This document shows, in pieces, positions 47,750 to 56,855 of a stretch of 64,000 nt of DNA (the first letter of the stretch is position 1; each line of letters opens with the position of its first letter). The translations under genes were made by a program, and so were the position numbers. Source of the DNA: a bacterium (GTDB lineage Bacteria > Auribacterota > Auribacteria > Auribacterales > Auribacteraceae); NCBI GenBank assembly GCA_024233545.1, contig JACKPL010000002.1, positions 1 through 64,000 on the forward strand. The letters run 5' to 3'. The notes beneath the pieces are model-generated. The model did not search any database. It saw only the letters and a list, made by a program, of their open reading frames with translations, and was not told where the DNA came from.

Positions 47750-48676
47750 ATGTTCTCTGAACTACAAAAAAAACTAAGACCAGTAGTTTTTGGCGAAGTC
47801 CTTTTCGATCAGTTCGATGATTCGCTCAAAACGCTCGGCGGTGCTCCTTTCAATGTTGCATGCCATTTACAAGGGTTTGGTGCAAATCCTCACTTTATAA
47901 GCCGTATTGGTTCTGATGAATCGGGCAATAGTGTGCTTCGTGCAATGAGTCATTGGAATATGGATACTGCCGGTGTACAAAAAGACGAAGTTATGCCGAC
48001 AGGGACGGTGCATGTTTCACTTAAGCGAGGATGTCCTTCATTTGAGATACCCGCCGGACAGGCGTGGGATTCTATCGTTTTTCCCGATCAGTTTCCATGT
48101 CGTCAATCCGCGCTTTTATACCACGGAACACTTGCTCTCCGCTCAGAAAAAAATAGGGAAACAGTCGATAAAATAAAAGAAATGCTGAATCCGTTTGTGT
48201 TTGTCGACATTAACCTCCGTTCGCCATGGTGGAATCATGAGCTTGTTATGAATGTATTCCGTCAGGCATCGGCTATCAAACTGAGTATTGAAGAGCTGAA
48301 AGTGGTTCTCCAAGTCCCATCAAGTATTGCTGGCGAAGCATTATTCGATAAGGCGCGTGTTTTCTTTGATAACCGGCAACTCAAATTTATTGTTGTTACC
48401 TGTGGCAGTGAAGGAGCTGTTTTACTGGAATCTACCGGTGGAAACATCACCTATTTTAATTCTGAACCGGTAGATGAAATCGTTGATACAGTGGGTGCAG
48501 GCGACGCGTTTTCTGCTGTAGTTGCGCTTGGTATCATCAATGGGTGGCGTCTCCATGATATTATGAAACGTGCCGGAGAATGTGCGGCACGCATATGCTC
48601 TATTCGTGGCGCAGTGGTGTTTGATAATACATTCTATCATGATTTACTTTTGAAGTGGGGTTTGGTAGGAGGTTAG
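47750..48676 (+). CDS. fructokinase-like PfkB-family sugar kinase
   Basis: About 308 residues. PfkB signatures: LGGAPFNVACHLQGFGANP and SRIGSDESGN near the N-terminus, and DTVGAGDAFSAVVA near the C-terminus with the catalytic Asp. ATG 47750 has AGGAAAAT upstream; the upstream part of the longer frame does not look coding. The gene is 14 bases before the sucrose-phosphate synthase gene, so it most likely phosphorylates fructose to fructose-6-phosphate, the acceptor used by that enzyme, and disposes of fructose released by sucrose synthase. Confidence 0.8.
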   Translation: MFSELQKKLRPVVFGEVLFDQFDDSLKTLGGAPFNVACHLQGFGANPHFISRIGSDESGNSVLRAMSHWNMDTAGVQKDEVMPTGTVHVSLKRGCPSFEIPAGQAWDSIVFPDQFPCRQSALLYHGTLALRSEKNRETVDKIKEMLNPFVFVDINLRSPWWNHELVMNVFRQASAIKLSIEELKVVLQVPSSIAGEALFDKARVFFDNRQLKFIVVTCGSEGAVLLESTGGNITYFNSEPVDEIVDTVGAGDAFSAVVALGIINGWRLHDIMKRAGECAARICSIRGAVVFDNTFYHDLLLKWGLVGG

Positions 48677-48690
48677 AAAGAAAGGTATAT

Positions 48691-50871
48691 ATGAGTCAAT
48701 TTGCTGATATGGAAACGGAAAAATCAAAAAGCCGAAATTTGTATATTGTGTTAATCAGCCCGCATGGTTTAATCAGAAGCACCGATTTGGAACTTGGCAG
48801 GGACGCGGATACAGGAGGACAGACAAAGTATGTTGTTCAGCTTGCGAAACATCTTTCGCAACATCCTGAGGTTAGACGGGTCGATCTTTTTACCAGACTG
48901 GTCATCGATAAAAAAGTTGACAAATCATATGCGGAACATACTGAACAAATAACCGACAATGCGGCAATTATCCGTATTCCATTCGGCCCGGAAAAATATA
49001 TCCGGAAGGAATTGTTGTGGCCGTATCTTGATGCATTTGCAGATGGAATTTTACGCTTCATCAATAAGTCGTCGCGCTATCCGCATATAATCCATGCACA
49101 TTATGCTGATGCAGGGTATGTAGGCGCTTATCTGTCTGCTTTGTACAGTGTCCCTTTTATTTTTACCGGCCATTCATTGGGCAGAGAGAAGAAAAGGCAT
49201 TTATTGGAAAAGGGTTTAAACGAAGGAATTATTGAGCGGAAATATGCGATTTCGCGCCGTATTAGAGCAGAAGAGCTTGCTTTGAGAAAAGCACATCTTG
49301 TTATCACCAATAGCCAACAAGAAATTGATCACCAGTATAAGTCATATAGCTCGTATTTCCCGAAAAAGATGCTTGCCATCCCGCCGGGGATTGACCTAAG
49401 CCGTTTTTCGCCGCAATATCGTTTTCTAAGCAAAGCCTCTATTTATAACGAAGTAACAAAGTTTCTGCATGAACCGAAGAAACCGATGATTCTCTGTTTG
49501 TCACGCCCAGACCACCGAAAAAATATTCCCGCGGTTCTTCATGCGTATGGAAAATCGAAAGAACTGCAACGGCTGGCGAACCTCATATTGATCATCGGTA
49601 CGCGGGATGACATTGCTGTCATGGAAAGCGGCCCGCATGAAGTATGGCAGGAAATTCTGTACTTGATAGACCGGTATGATTTATACGGGAAAGTGGCGTA
49701 TCCTAAACAGCATACTGCTGATGATGTGCCGGAACTCTATCGCATAGCGGCTCGGTCAAGAGGCGTATTCATCAATCCGGCGCTCACCGAACCATTCGGG
49801 TTGACGCTGATTGAAGCCGCGGCAAGCGGATTGCCCATCGTTGCCACAAAAGACGGCGGACCGAGAGAAATCATCACCTACTGTAAAAATGGTATTCTTG
49901 TCGACGCATCCGACGAGCATAATATTGCCGAAACTTTGTATCTTGCACTTAACAGTAAAGAGCACTGGAGGCGATGGTCGGCAAACGGCATTAAAGGCGC
50001 AAATATTCATTATTCATGGGAAGGGCATTCTCGTAAATATATCCGTATGGCAAAAAAACTCCTTACAAAAAATGTTAAACGCAAACTATTCAGCCCATGC
50101 AAGAGATTGACGCGTATTGATACGGCAATAATCTCTGATATCGATAATACTCTTACGGGAAGCAAAGAAGGGCTTGAGGCGTTAATGGCAGAAATAAAGT
50201 CATTACAATCGTTTGTGGGGTTTGGCGTTGCGACAGGGCGGTCGCTCGAAAAGACTTTGAGCATCATAAAGAAATGGGGCATTGCTATGCCTGATTTGAT
50301 GATTACGTCCGTAGGTGCAGAAATATATTATGGGTCGCAATGTATTCGCGATGAATCGTGGCGCGGGTATATCAATTATCTATGGGAACCAGAAAAAATC
50401 GTTGAGATTCTTAATGGATTGACCGGTCTCAAGCGTCAGCCGGCAGAAGACCAACGCGAACATAAATTGAGTTATTTCATTGATCCTGATATTGCCCCGG
50501 ATGTATCGGAAATAAGAAGAATGCTTCTTGATAATAATGTGTCGGCGAATGTTATTTTTTCACATAACCAATTTTTAGATGTTCTTCCGGTAAAAGCGTC
50601 CAAGGGGCAGGCAATCCGGTATCTTTCTTGGAAATGGGACATTCCTCTGCAAAACATACTTGTTGCAGGCGATTCAGGCAATGATAAAGAAATGCTCAAA
50701 ATCGATACGATGGGTGTTGTGGTCGGTAATCACAGCAGTGAATTGAGCGAACTGAAAAATGAACCGCGCGTTTATTTCGCGCATAATGAATATGCATGGG
50801 GCATTCTTGAAGGAATGAAACATTATAAATTGATACAGTCAGAACGTCCCCATGAAACGGTACTTAACTAA
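48691..50871 (+). CDS. sucrose-phosphate synthase fused to a sucrose-phosphatase-like domain
   Basis: About 726 residues. The GT-B synthase part has ELGRDADTGGQTKYVVQLAK (about 38-57), HAHYADAGYVGAYLS, TGHSLGREK and EPFGLTLIEAAASGLP (EX7E). The C-terminal HAD part (from about 485: ISDIDNTLTGSKEG, VATGRS, VAGDSGNDKEML) resembles sucrose-6-phosphate phosphatase. It would make sucrose-6-phosphate from UDP-glucose and fructose-6-phosphate and probably dephosphorylate it in the same protein. ATG 48691 follows GAAAGG. Fusions of this kind occur in plants, cyanobacteria and some other bacteria. Confidence 0.9.
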   Translation: MSQFADMETEKSKSRNLYIVLISPHGLIRSTDLELGRDADTGGQTKYVVQLAKHLSQHPEVRRVDLFTRLVIDKKVDKSYAEHTEQITDNAAIIRIPFGPEKYIRKELLWPYLDAFADGILRFINKSSRYPHIIHAHYADAGYVGAYLSALYSVPFIFTGHSLGREKKRHLLEKGLNEGIIERKYAISRRIRAEELALRKAHLVITNSQQEIDHQYKSYSSYFPKKMLAIPPGIDLSRFSPQYRFLSKASIYNEVTKFLHEPKKPMILCLSRPDHRKNIPAVLHAYGKSKELQRLANLILIIGTRDDIAVMESGPHEVWQEILYLIDRYDLYGKVAYPKQHTADDVPELYRIAARSRGVFINPALTEPFGLTLIEAAASGLPIVATKDGGPREIITYCKNGILVDASDEHNIAETLYLALNSKEHWRRWSANGIKGANIHYSWEGHSRKYIRMAKKLLTKNVKRKLFSPCKRLTRIDTAIISDIDNTLTGSKEGLEALMAEIKSLQSFVGFGVATGRSLEKTLSIIKKWGIAMPDLMITSVGAEIYYGSQCIRDESWRGYINYLWEPEKIVEILNGLTGLKRQPAEDQREHKLSYFIDPDIAPDVSEIRRMLLDNNVSANVIFSHNQFLDVLPVKASKGQAIRYLSWKWDIPLQNILVAGDSGNDKEMLKIDTMGVVVGNHSSELSELKNEPRVYFAHNEYAWGILEGMKHYKLIQSERPHETVLN

Positions 50872-50884
50872 TGAGGATAATATA

Positions 50885-53275
50885 ATGGAAAAGGCAGTGC
50901 AACTTCAAAGGGAGTATATATATCAGCTTATTCAACGCCTCGTTAAATGCGAAAAACAATTCTTGCTCCGTTCGGAAATTGTTGAAGCGTTTAATGTGCA
51001 TTTGCAGGAAATGAAATCATCTCGAAAACGTCAATATTCAAATAGTGTGTATGATATCGTCTCTACCGCACAAGAAGCGGCGATTGAGGTTCCGTGGCTG
51101 TATCTGTGTTCCCGTCCTTCAATTGGTGTATGGAAATATTACCGGATACATGCGGAATTACTCGAGTATGAAGAAATAACAGCTCAATCTTTTTTAAAAT
51201 TTAAAGAACATTTGGTAGATAATATTCATGCTGAATACAATAACTGGCCGCTTGAAATAGATTTTGCTCCGTTTAACCGTGAGTTTCCTGTACTCAAACA
51301 AACCCGTTCAATCGGTAAGGGGGTAGAGTTTTTAAATAAAAAAATATCCAGCACGCTGTTCGAAAGTGATAAAGGCATTGAAGCATTATTTAATTTTCTG
51401 CGAGTTCATAAATACAAAGGCACACAGCTGATGTTGAGCAGTAAGATAAAAACTCTTGATGAACTGCAAGCCGCTTTGCGTAAAGCAGATAAATACCTTT
51501 CCCGTATCAGTGCAAATGACACGTGGAATGATGTGGACAATGATTTAAGAACAATGGGTTTTGAAGCAGGGTGGGGGCGTACCGTCAAGCAAATTTCCAA
51601 TACAATGGCTTTGCTCAGCGATCTGCTTGAAGCTCCAGACCCTGAACGGCTCGAACGTTTTTTAGACCGTATTCCCATGATTTTCAAAATTGCCATTATT
51701 ACGCCTCATGGCTTTTTCGGACAATCAAATGTGCTTGGTAAACCGGATACGGGCGGGCAAGTGGTGTATATTCTCGATCAAGCAAGGGCTCTTGAAGCAG
51801 AAATGAAAAATCAGATTTATAATCATGGGCTCGATATACAACCCAAAATACTTATTATTACCCGCCTCATTCCCGAAGCGCAAGATACCACGTGCGATTT
51901 TCCCATGGAAAAAGTTATTGGGTGTGAACATACCAGTATAGTGCGCATACCGTTTCGAGATGAAAACGGCGCGATTGTCCCGCATTGGATATCACGGTTT
52001 GAAATTTGGCCGTACCTTGAGCGGTTTGCTCACGATGTTGAAAAAGAAATCGGATTCATTTTTGAAGGGAAACCGGATTTCATAATCGGTAATTATTCTG
52101 ATGGGAACCTAGTTGCGTCATTATTGTCGCGCAGTTTGCATGTAACCCAGTGCAACATTGCGCACGCGCTGGAAAAGACAAAATATCTCTATTCCGCATT
52201 GTATTGGAAAGACAACGACAGCCAATACCATTTTTCCTGCCAGTTTACCGCCGACTTGATAGCCATGAACAGCGCCGATTTCATCATAACCAGCACTTTT
52301 CAGGAAATTGCGGGTACGGACGAGACGGTCGGCCAATATGAAAGTTATAATACGTTTACCATGCCGGGATTGTATAGGGTGATTCACGGTATCAATGTGT
52401 TTGACCCGAAGTTTAATATTATTTCTCCGGGAGTAGATGAAAAATTCTTTTTCCCTTATACCGAAAAAGAAAAAAGGTTCAGCATACAATTGAAACGGAT
52501 TGAGCAGATGGTTTTTGGCGATGCGGTCGGCGACGAATCGTATGGGGTTTTGAAAGACCGCAAAAAACCGCTTTTGTTTTCTATGGCTCGTTTGGATTAT
52601 ATAAAAAACATAACCGGGTTAGTTCGGTGGTTTGGCGAAAATCCTGCACTGTGCGAAGAAGCGAATTTGTTGATTATTGCAGGTTATATAAATCCCGACC
52701 ATTCATCCGATACTGAAGAACGAAAACAAATTTGCTTGATGCATGAGCTGATTGAAAAATATAAACTTTTCGGCCATATACGGTGGTTAACAGCAAAACT
52801 CGATAAAAATATGACCGGAGAATTATACCGTTTTGTCGCGGATAACCGCGGCGCGTTTATCCAGCCTGCATGGTTTGAAGCATTCGGATTGACTATACTT
52901 GAAGCAATGAGTTCGGGACTGCCCACCTTCGCAACCTGTTACGGCGGCCCGCTGGAAATTATCGAAAACGGCATATCGGGATTCCATATAGAACCTGATA
53001 ATGGCGAAAAATCATCCGAGATAATTCTTGATTTTCTCAAAAAAGCAAAAAAAGACCGGTCAGTGTGGGATACGATCTCCGCTCAATCCATTGAACGTGT
53101 TCAGAAATGTTACACATGGAAATTGTATTCGGCGCGTATTTTGCGTTTATCGCGCATTTATGCGTTTCTCAAGTATATGACAAATCTGGAGCGAGTTGAA
53201 ACACAGCGGTATTTAGAAATGTTTTATGCCAGCGTTTACCGTTCGCTGGTCGATAAAATGCGTACCGGCCAGTAA
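50885..53275 (+). CDS. sucrose synthase
   Basis: About 796 residues, the usual length. N-terminal regulatory region, then GT-B domains with GKPDTGGQVVYILDQARALE, IGNYSDGNLVASLLS and PAWFEAFGLTILEAMSSG (EX7E). Family knowledge: it reversibly cleaves sucrose with UDP (or ADP) to give nucleotide-sugar and fructose. ATG 50885 is 13 bases after the preceding gene; GAGG lies upstream. With fructokinase and SPS/SPP it forms a complete sucrose-cycling operon, and the phosphorylase at 37664 connects it to glycogen. Confidence 0.9.
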   Translation: MEKAVQLQREYIYQLIQRLVKCEKQFLLRSEIVEAFNVHLQEMKSSRKRQYSNSVYDIVSTAQEAAIEVPWLYLCSRPSIGVWKYYRIHAELLEYEEITAQSFLKFKEHLVDNIHAEYNNWPLEIDFAPFNREFPVLKQTRSIGKGVEFLNKKISSTLFESDKGIEALFNFLRVHKYKGTQLMLSSKIKTLDELQAALRKADKYLSRISANDTWNDVDNDLRTMGFEAGWGRTVKQISNTMALLSDLLEAPDPERLERFLDRIPMIFKIAIITPHGFFGQSNVLGKPDTGGQVVYILDQARALEAEMKNQIYNHGLDIQPKILIITRLIPEAQDTTCDFPMEKVIGCEHTSIVRIPFRDENGAIVPHWISRFEIWPYLERFAHDVEKEIGFIFEGKPDFIIGNYSDGNLVASLLSRSLHVTQCNIAHALEKTKYLYSALYWKDNDSQYHFSCQFTADLIAMNSADFIITSTFQEIAGTDETVGQYESYNTFTMPGLYRVIHGINVFDPKFNIISPGVDEKFFFPYTEKEKRFSIQLKRIEQMVFGDAVGDESYGVLKDRKKPLLFSMARLDYIKNITGLVRWFGENPALCEEANLLIIAGYINPDHSSDTEERKQICLMHELIEKYKLFGHIRWLTAKLDKNMTGELYRFVADNRGAFIQPAWFEAFGLTILEAMSSGLPTFATCYGGPLEIIENGISGFHIEPDNGEKSSEIILDFLKKAKKDRSVWDTISAQSIERVQKCYTWKLYSARILRLSRIYAFLKYMTNLERVETQRYLEMFYASVYRSLVDKMRTGQ

Positions 53276-53294
53276 TCCTGCATTATAGAGTACA

Positions 53295-54974
53295 TCAACG
53301 TACATATCCAAGCGCTTTGAGCGTATTGATATGGTTTTTGTCAATATGCAATTTTGCAGGGCGTTTGTCGATCCCTAATTGGCGGGCATCTGCTGAACGA
53401 GCAGTTGCCCATGCTTTGATTCGAGTTCTAAACTGTTCTGCAAGAGCCGCTTTTTCCCGAACAAGGTTGGTCCTCTCCAATGGGTCTGATGTCAGGTCGT
53501 ATAAATCGGTTATAGTTTTTTTAGGGGTAAAATAAATAGCTTTGAAATTATTTTCGGTCATGGAAATAGTCGGCAGAAATTTATGGTGGGTTGACGGTTC
53601 TTCCGAAAAACAAGCCGTATCGTTTTCATATACTGTAATGGATGAGCCGTGTACAGGATACGGATATCCGTATCCCATATGTTCCAGTATAGATTGAATA
53701 ACATCGATTTGTTCTATTCGATGCGTTACTTTTGTAGGAAACGGTTGTGTATTAGGAAAACGTACGATCAGTGGAATGTCAATCTCTTCGCGGTAGAGAG
53801 CATTGCCGTGTTCGCAAAACCCATGTTCAAGAAATGCTTCGCCGTGATCGGCAGTGATCACGACAATTGTATTGTCAAAAAGCCCGTTTCTGCGGACAAG
53901 TTCTAATAGTTCGCCGATGTAGTGGTCTACATACCGTATTTCACTGTCATACATATCGATGTAGGTGTTCAAATCCCATATGTTTGTGTTAGGGAGGACG
54001 TGTTTTATCGCAGTGAATTCATCTAAAGTGAGCATTCGTTTTGTGTCTGAAATAAAAAAGTTTCTGTAAGGAATAGGAGCACCGTATTCTGCATGTGGGT
54101 CCATATAGTGGAGATACATAAAAAAAGGTTTTTTATAGTGCGTTTTTAACCATGAGAACACTTTTTTATTAACATTTTCAGCAAGAGGCTTGGAAGAATC
54201 GTCTATCATGTCATAAAGGTCGAACCCCTGATCAAAATGGTATTCTTTTATTAAACTGTGGTTGGCAATAAATGCGGCAGTTTGATAGCCTTCGTTTTTA
54301 AGCAGTTCAGCTAAAGTGACTAATTTAGGGTTGAGAATGTTTTCTTCCCAGAAACCGTCTACCGAGCCGCGAGTTAAGTGAGTTGAAGGGTAGAGCAAAG
54401 TAAACAATGATGCAACGGAAGGGATTGTCCAACAACTTTGGCTTATGACGTCTTCGAAAAGTGTGGCATCTTGAGAAAAAGTATCGATGTTCGGAGATGT
54501 CTGGCGGGAATACCCATAGGCGCTGAGATGGTCTTTCCGCAAACAATCAACCGATATAATAATCAAGTTAGGTGTTTGTGGAGAGGAAAACAACATCACA
54601 CTTATCCAAAAAACATTTATAAAAATCCATACAATAAAAGTACTTTTTGCTAAGGATAATACCATTGTTGGGTATCGCTTCCAAGTGCTGGACAACTTTC
54701 CGAAATTAGTTTTCGAAATACGCTGAATCATCTGAAAAATTCCAGCTCCTGCGAATGTTATGCTCCAAACCGTCAAGGTTGCCCATAAAACAGACCGATT
54801 GATTTCAGATAATGAATACTGTAAAGATATACGGTACATGTTGTACTGAAAAAAAGCATGCGGAAGGATGCGTCGAATAGCCTGAAAAAAACCAATAGGG
54901 AAACCGCAAAGGACTCCTATGCAGGTTGCAGATACAAAAAACGCTAAAAATTTTTTATTTTTAAATGATGCCAC
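53295..54974 (-). CDS. sulfatase/phosphotransferase-family membrane protein
   Basis: About 559 residues from a GTG start. Three or four N-terminal membrane segments, then an alkaline-phosphatase-fold domain: IISVDCLRKDHLSAYGYSRQ (metal Asp), SQSCWTIPSVASLFTLLYPS, HYMDPHAEY, VITADHGEAFLEHGF (Asp-His). The usual C/S-x-P-x-R modification motif of true sulfatases is missing: TIPSV stands there, so Thr may be the nucleophile, as in phosphoethanolamine/phosphoglycerol transferases. It may hydrolyse or transfer sulfate or phosphate groups on surface lipids or glycans. Confidence 0.75.
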   Translation of the reverse strand: MASFKNKKFLAFFVSATCIGVLCGFPIGFFQAIRRILPHAFFQYNMYRISLQYSLSEINRSVLWATLTVWSITFAGAGIFQMIQRISKTNFGKLSSTWKRYPTMVLSLAKSTFIVWIFINVFWISVMLFSSPQTPNLIIISVDCLRKDHLSAYGYSRQTSPNIDTFSQDATLFEDVISQSCWTIPSVASLFTLLYPSTHLTRGSVDGFWEENILNPKLVTLAELLKNEGYQTAAFIANHSLIKEYHFDQGFDLYDMIDDSSKPLAENVNKKVFSWLKTHYKKPFFMYLHYMDPHAEYGAPIPYRNFFISDTKRMLTLDEFTAIKHVLPNTNIWDLNTYIDMYDSEIRYVDHYIGELLELVRRNGLFDNTIVVITADHGEAFLEHGFCEHGNALYREEIDIPLIVRFPNTQPFPTKVTHRIEQIDVIQSILEHMGYGYPYPVHGSSITVYENDTACFSEEPSTHHKFLPTISMTENNFKAIYFTPKKTITDLYDLTSDPLERTNLVREKAALAEQFRTRIKAWATARSADARQLGIDKRPAKLHIDKNHINTLKALGYVR

Positions 54975-55027
54975 AAACCCGTTAATCCCTCATGTAAATA
55001 ATTCTATTTGAGAAATGGAGTGTGATA

Positions 55028-55057
55028 ATTATAACTTTTTATGTGAGCGTGTGTCAA
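55028..55057 (-). promoter_or_regulatory. sigma-70 promoter for the sulfatase-family gene
   Basis: Minus strand TTGACA (plus 55052-55057) and TATAAT (plus 55028-55033) with an 18-bp spacer. Both boxes match consensus perfectly, 54 bases before the GTG start. Confidence 0.75.
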
Positions 55058-55120
55058 AAAAAAGACAAATCTCTCGGAGATATAAAAACAGTACACCACT
55101 GAGGTGTTTAAAAGCGGTAA

Positions 55121-55903
55121 TTAGTCGTTGTCTTTAGGTTCGGGTTGTTTTATTACAGCGCCGTCTTTAATTTGAAAGGTAACGGATTCAGTCCAAACTA
55201 GATCAGTTTTTTCTTCAAGGTGCGCATTGATGACGGCTTTATATGTTCCATCTGCTAGCTTCGAACGGTCATCGAGGATAGAATAGTATGTTGCTCCCTG
55301 TTCCGGCATGAGGGGGCGCCGAGATTGGTTTATTGCCATAATGTGAACGGTTGTATTGTCAGTGGATGAGAGTGTTATGTTTCCTGCAACGCGGCAGTGG
55401 ACATTACTTTTGTTCTCGACGATATAACTGCATCTGAATTCTCGAGTGTTTTCCCATTCAATACTGTTCATGGTGAATCCGTATTTTTGAGTGTCCGGAA
55501 TGGAAACATAAATTGGTATGTTATAGCGAACCACAAAGGTGTTGCCGACGGTTTCGTCAGCTAATTGTGCAAAATATATCCGTGCAAAATAACCGCCCGA
55601 TGCATTTTCCGGTAGCGTAATTGTGTAGGGGACTGCGACAGTAACGTTTGAAGGGATTTCAACCGGTTCAGCAGTTATTTCCAGCCAGTCCGGAGCAAGC
55701 GGATCGATGGTGAAATCTTTCCACGTTATCTTAACTTTAATGGACATCGGATAGTTATTCTGAATTTTAAATACGCCGGAGTGGGTATTGCCGGCGGTTA
55801 GTTCGCCTTCAAGACGTGAGGGTGTTATGGAATAGTTAGCGTAGCTTGTGCCGGCTATAATGACGGCATATATAAAAAAACAGATTGAAAATAATTTTGT
55901 CAC
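55121..55903 (-). CDS. periplasmic chaperone-like beta-sandwich protein
   Basis: About 260 residues from GTG 55903 (GAAGGA upstream), opening with a signal peptide (LFSICFFIYAVIIAGTSYA). The mature part starts NYSITPSRLEGELTAGNTHS and FKIQNNYPMSIKVKITWKDF, the immunoglobulin-like strand pattern of pilus-assembly chaperones and related secreted proteins, then a second sandwich (YIVENKSNVHCRVAGNITLS). It follows the surface-protein gene at 55986 by 82 bases, so it probably helps secrete or assemble that protein. Confidence 0.6.
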   Translation of the reverse strand: MTKLFSICFFIYAVIIAGTSYANYSITPSRLEGELTAGNTHSGVFKIQNNYPMSIKVKITWKDFTIDPLAPDWLEITAEPVEIPSNVTVAVPYTITLPENASGGYFARIYFAQLADETVGNTFVVRYNIPIYVSIPDTQKYGFTMNSIEWENTREFRCSYIVENKSNVHCRVAGNITLSSTDNTTVHIMAINQSRRPLMPEQGATYYSILDDRSKLADGTYKAVINAHLEEKTDLVWTESVTFQIKDGAVIKQPEPKDND

Positions 55904-55985
55904 TGAATATACATCCTTCTTTAAAGTGTTCAGGGCGGATACATACAGTGTACCCACCCTGAAGACAGAAGTAAACTATTAAATC

Positions 55986-56723
55986 TTAGTAATTCACAAC
56001 TTCAAAGCAGATTGTTGTTGTGTATTTACCCGGTTTATCTGCGGTCAAGTTAGCATTATATCCACTGCCGTCGTCGCCGGGAAGAAGTCCCATAATATAG
56101 ATGATTTCTACGGTGTCGTCATAATCCCATGCTGCTGTAGGATGCTCAACCGTTCCTGATGCGATGATTGCGTATCCTTGATCGCCGGTGGCTAAATCAT
56201 CAAAAGCGCCGGTGGTAGAGTTAACCAGCCACCGCAGAGCCGCGGTTACAGGAAAATCGCCGCTGAAATAATTTGTGTCGAGACCGGCTGATTCATAACC
56301 GTCAGCAAATGTGCCATCATCGTATGAACCGAGGAAAGAGCTTGCGCGGTATTTCAACTTAATGATTTCATTGCTGTATGAAGTGTGAACAAGCCCTGTA
56401 TCATCGATGGCGTTATCGGTAAACATCGCGACATCCCATGTATCGTTTTCGAGCGGCCCGTGGTCAACTTTCAAGAAGAGGCGTCCACCGACACTTGCCA
56501 ACCAGCCGGTTGTTTGATTCGGGAAACGTGCATTCAAGCTTGAGGTGACGAGAGCAAGTGATGAAGCAAGGGTTGTGGCGGCTTGGTCTTCATATACGAA
56601 AATTGCCGCGGTTCCACTTTCGCCGAATGTACCTTCGGTCGGAATCGTTTTGTAGGTGTCTTGAGCGTGAGCTGAAGATGCCATTAACAGAGCGATTGCG
56701 AGTAATCCGAATAATTTTTTCAT
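55986..56723 (-). CDS. secreted surface/fimbrial-like protein
   Basis: 245 residues with a clear Sec signal (MKKLFGLLAIALLMASSAHA). The mature protein is Ala/Thr/Asp-rich and beta-structured, poor in Cys and with few charged clusters, and ends GKYTTTICFEVVNY, a donor-strand-like C-terminus as in secreted fibre subunits. AAAAGGAGAAGG before the ATG suggests high expression. With the chaperone-like gene downstream it looks like a subunit/chaperone pair of an unknown surface structure; no usher is seen in this window. The 5' leader includes another AAAGGAGGTGA with no start codon after it. Confidence 0.6.
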   Translation of the reverse strand: MKKLFGLLAIALLMASSAHAQDTYKTIPTEGTFGESGTAAIFVYEDQAATTLASSLALVTSSLNARFPNQTTGWLASVGGRLFLKVDHGPLENDTWDVAMFTDNAIDDTGLVHTSYSNEIIKLKYRASSFLGSYDDGTFADGYESAGLDTNYFSGDFPVTAALRWLVNSTTGAFDDLATGDQGYAIIASGTVEHPTAAWDYDDTVEIIYIMGLLPGDDGSGYNANLTADKPGKYTTTICFEVVNY

Positions 56724-56855
56724 TTTCCTTCTCCTTTTAAATTACTTGTTGTGTGTGGTTAGGGGTTGCCTTTTTGTTTGCCTCTTTTGGTTTGTTGATT
56801 TGTCACCTCCTTTGTGAAAAAAACAATTTAATGATAGTTGATGATGAAATTATCA

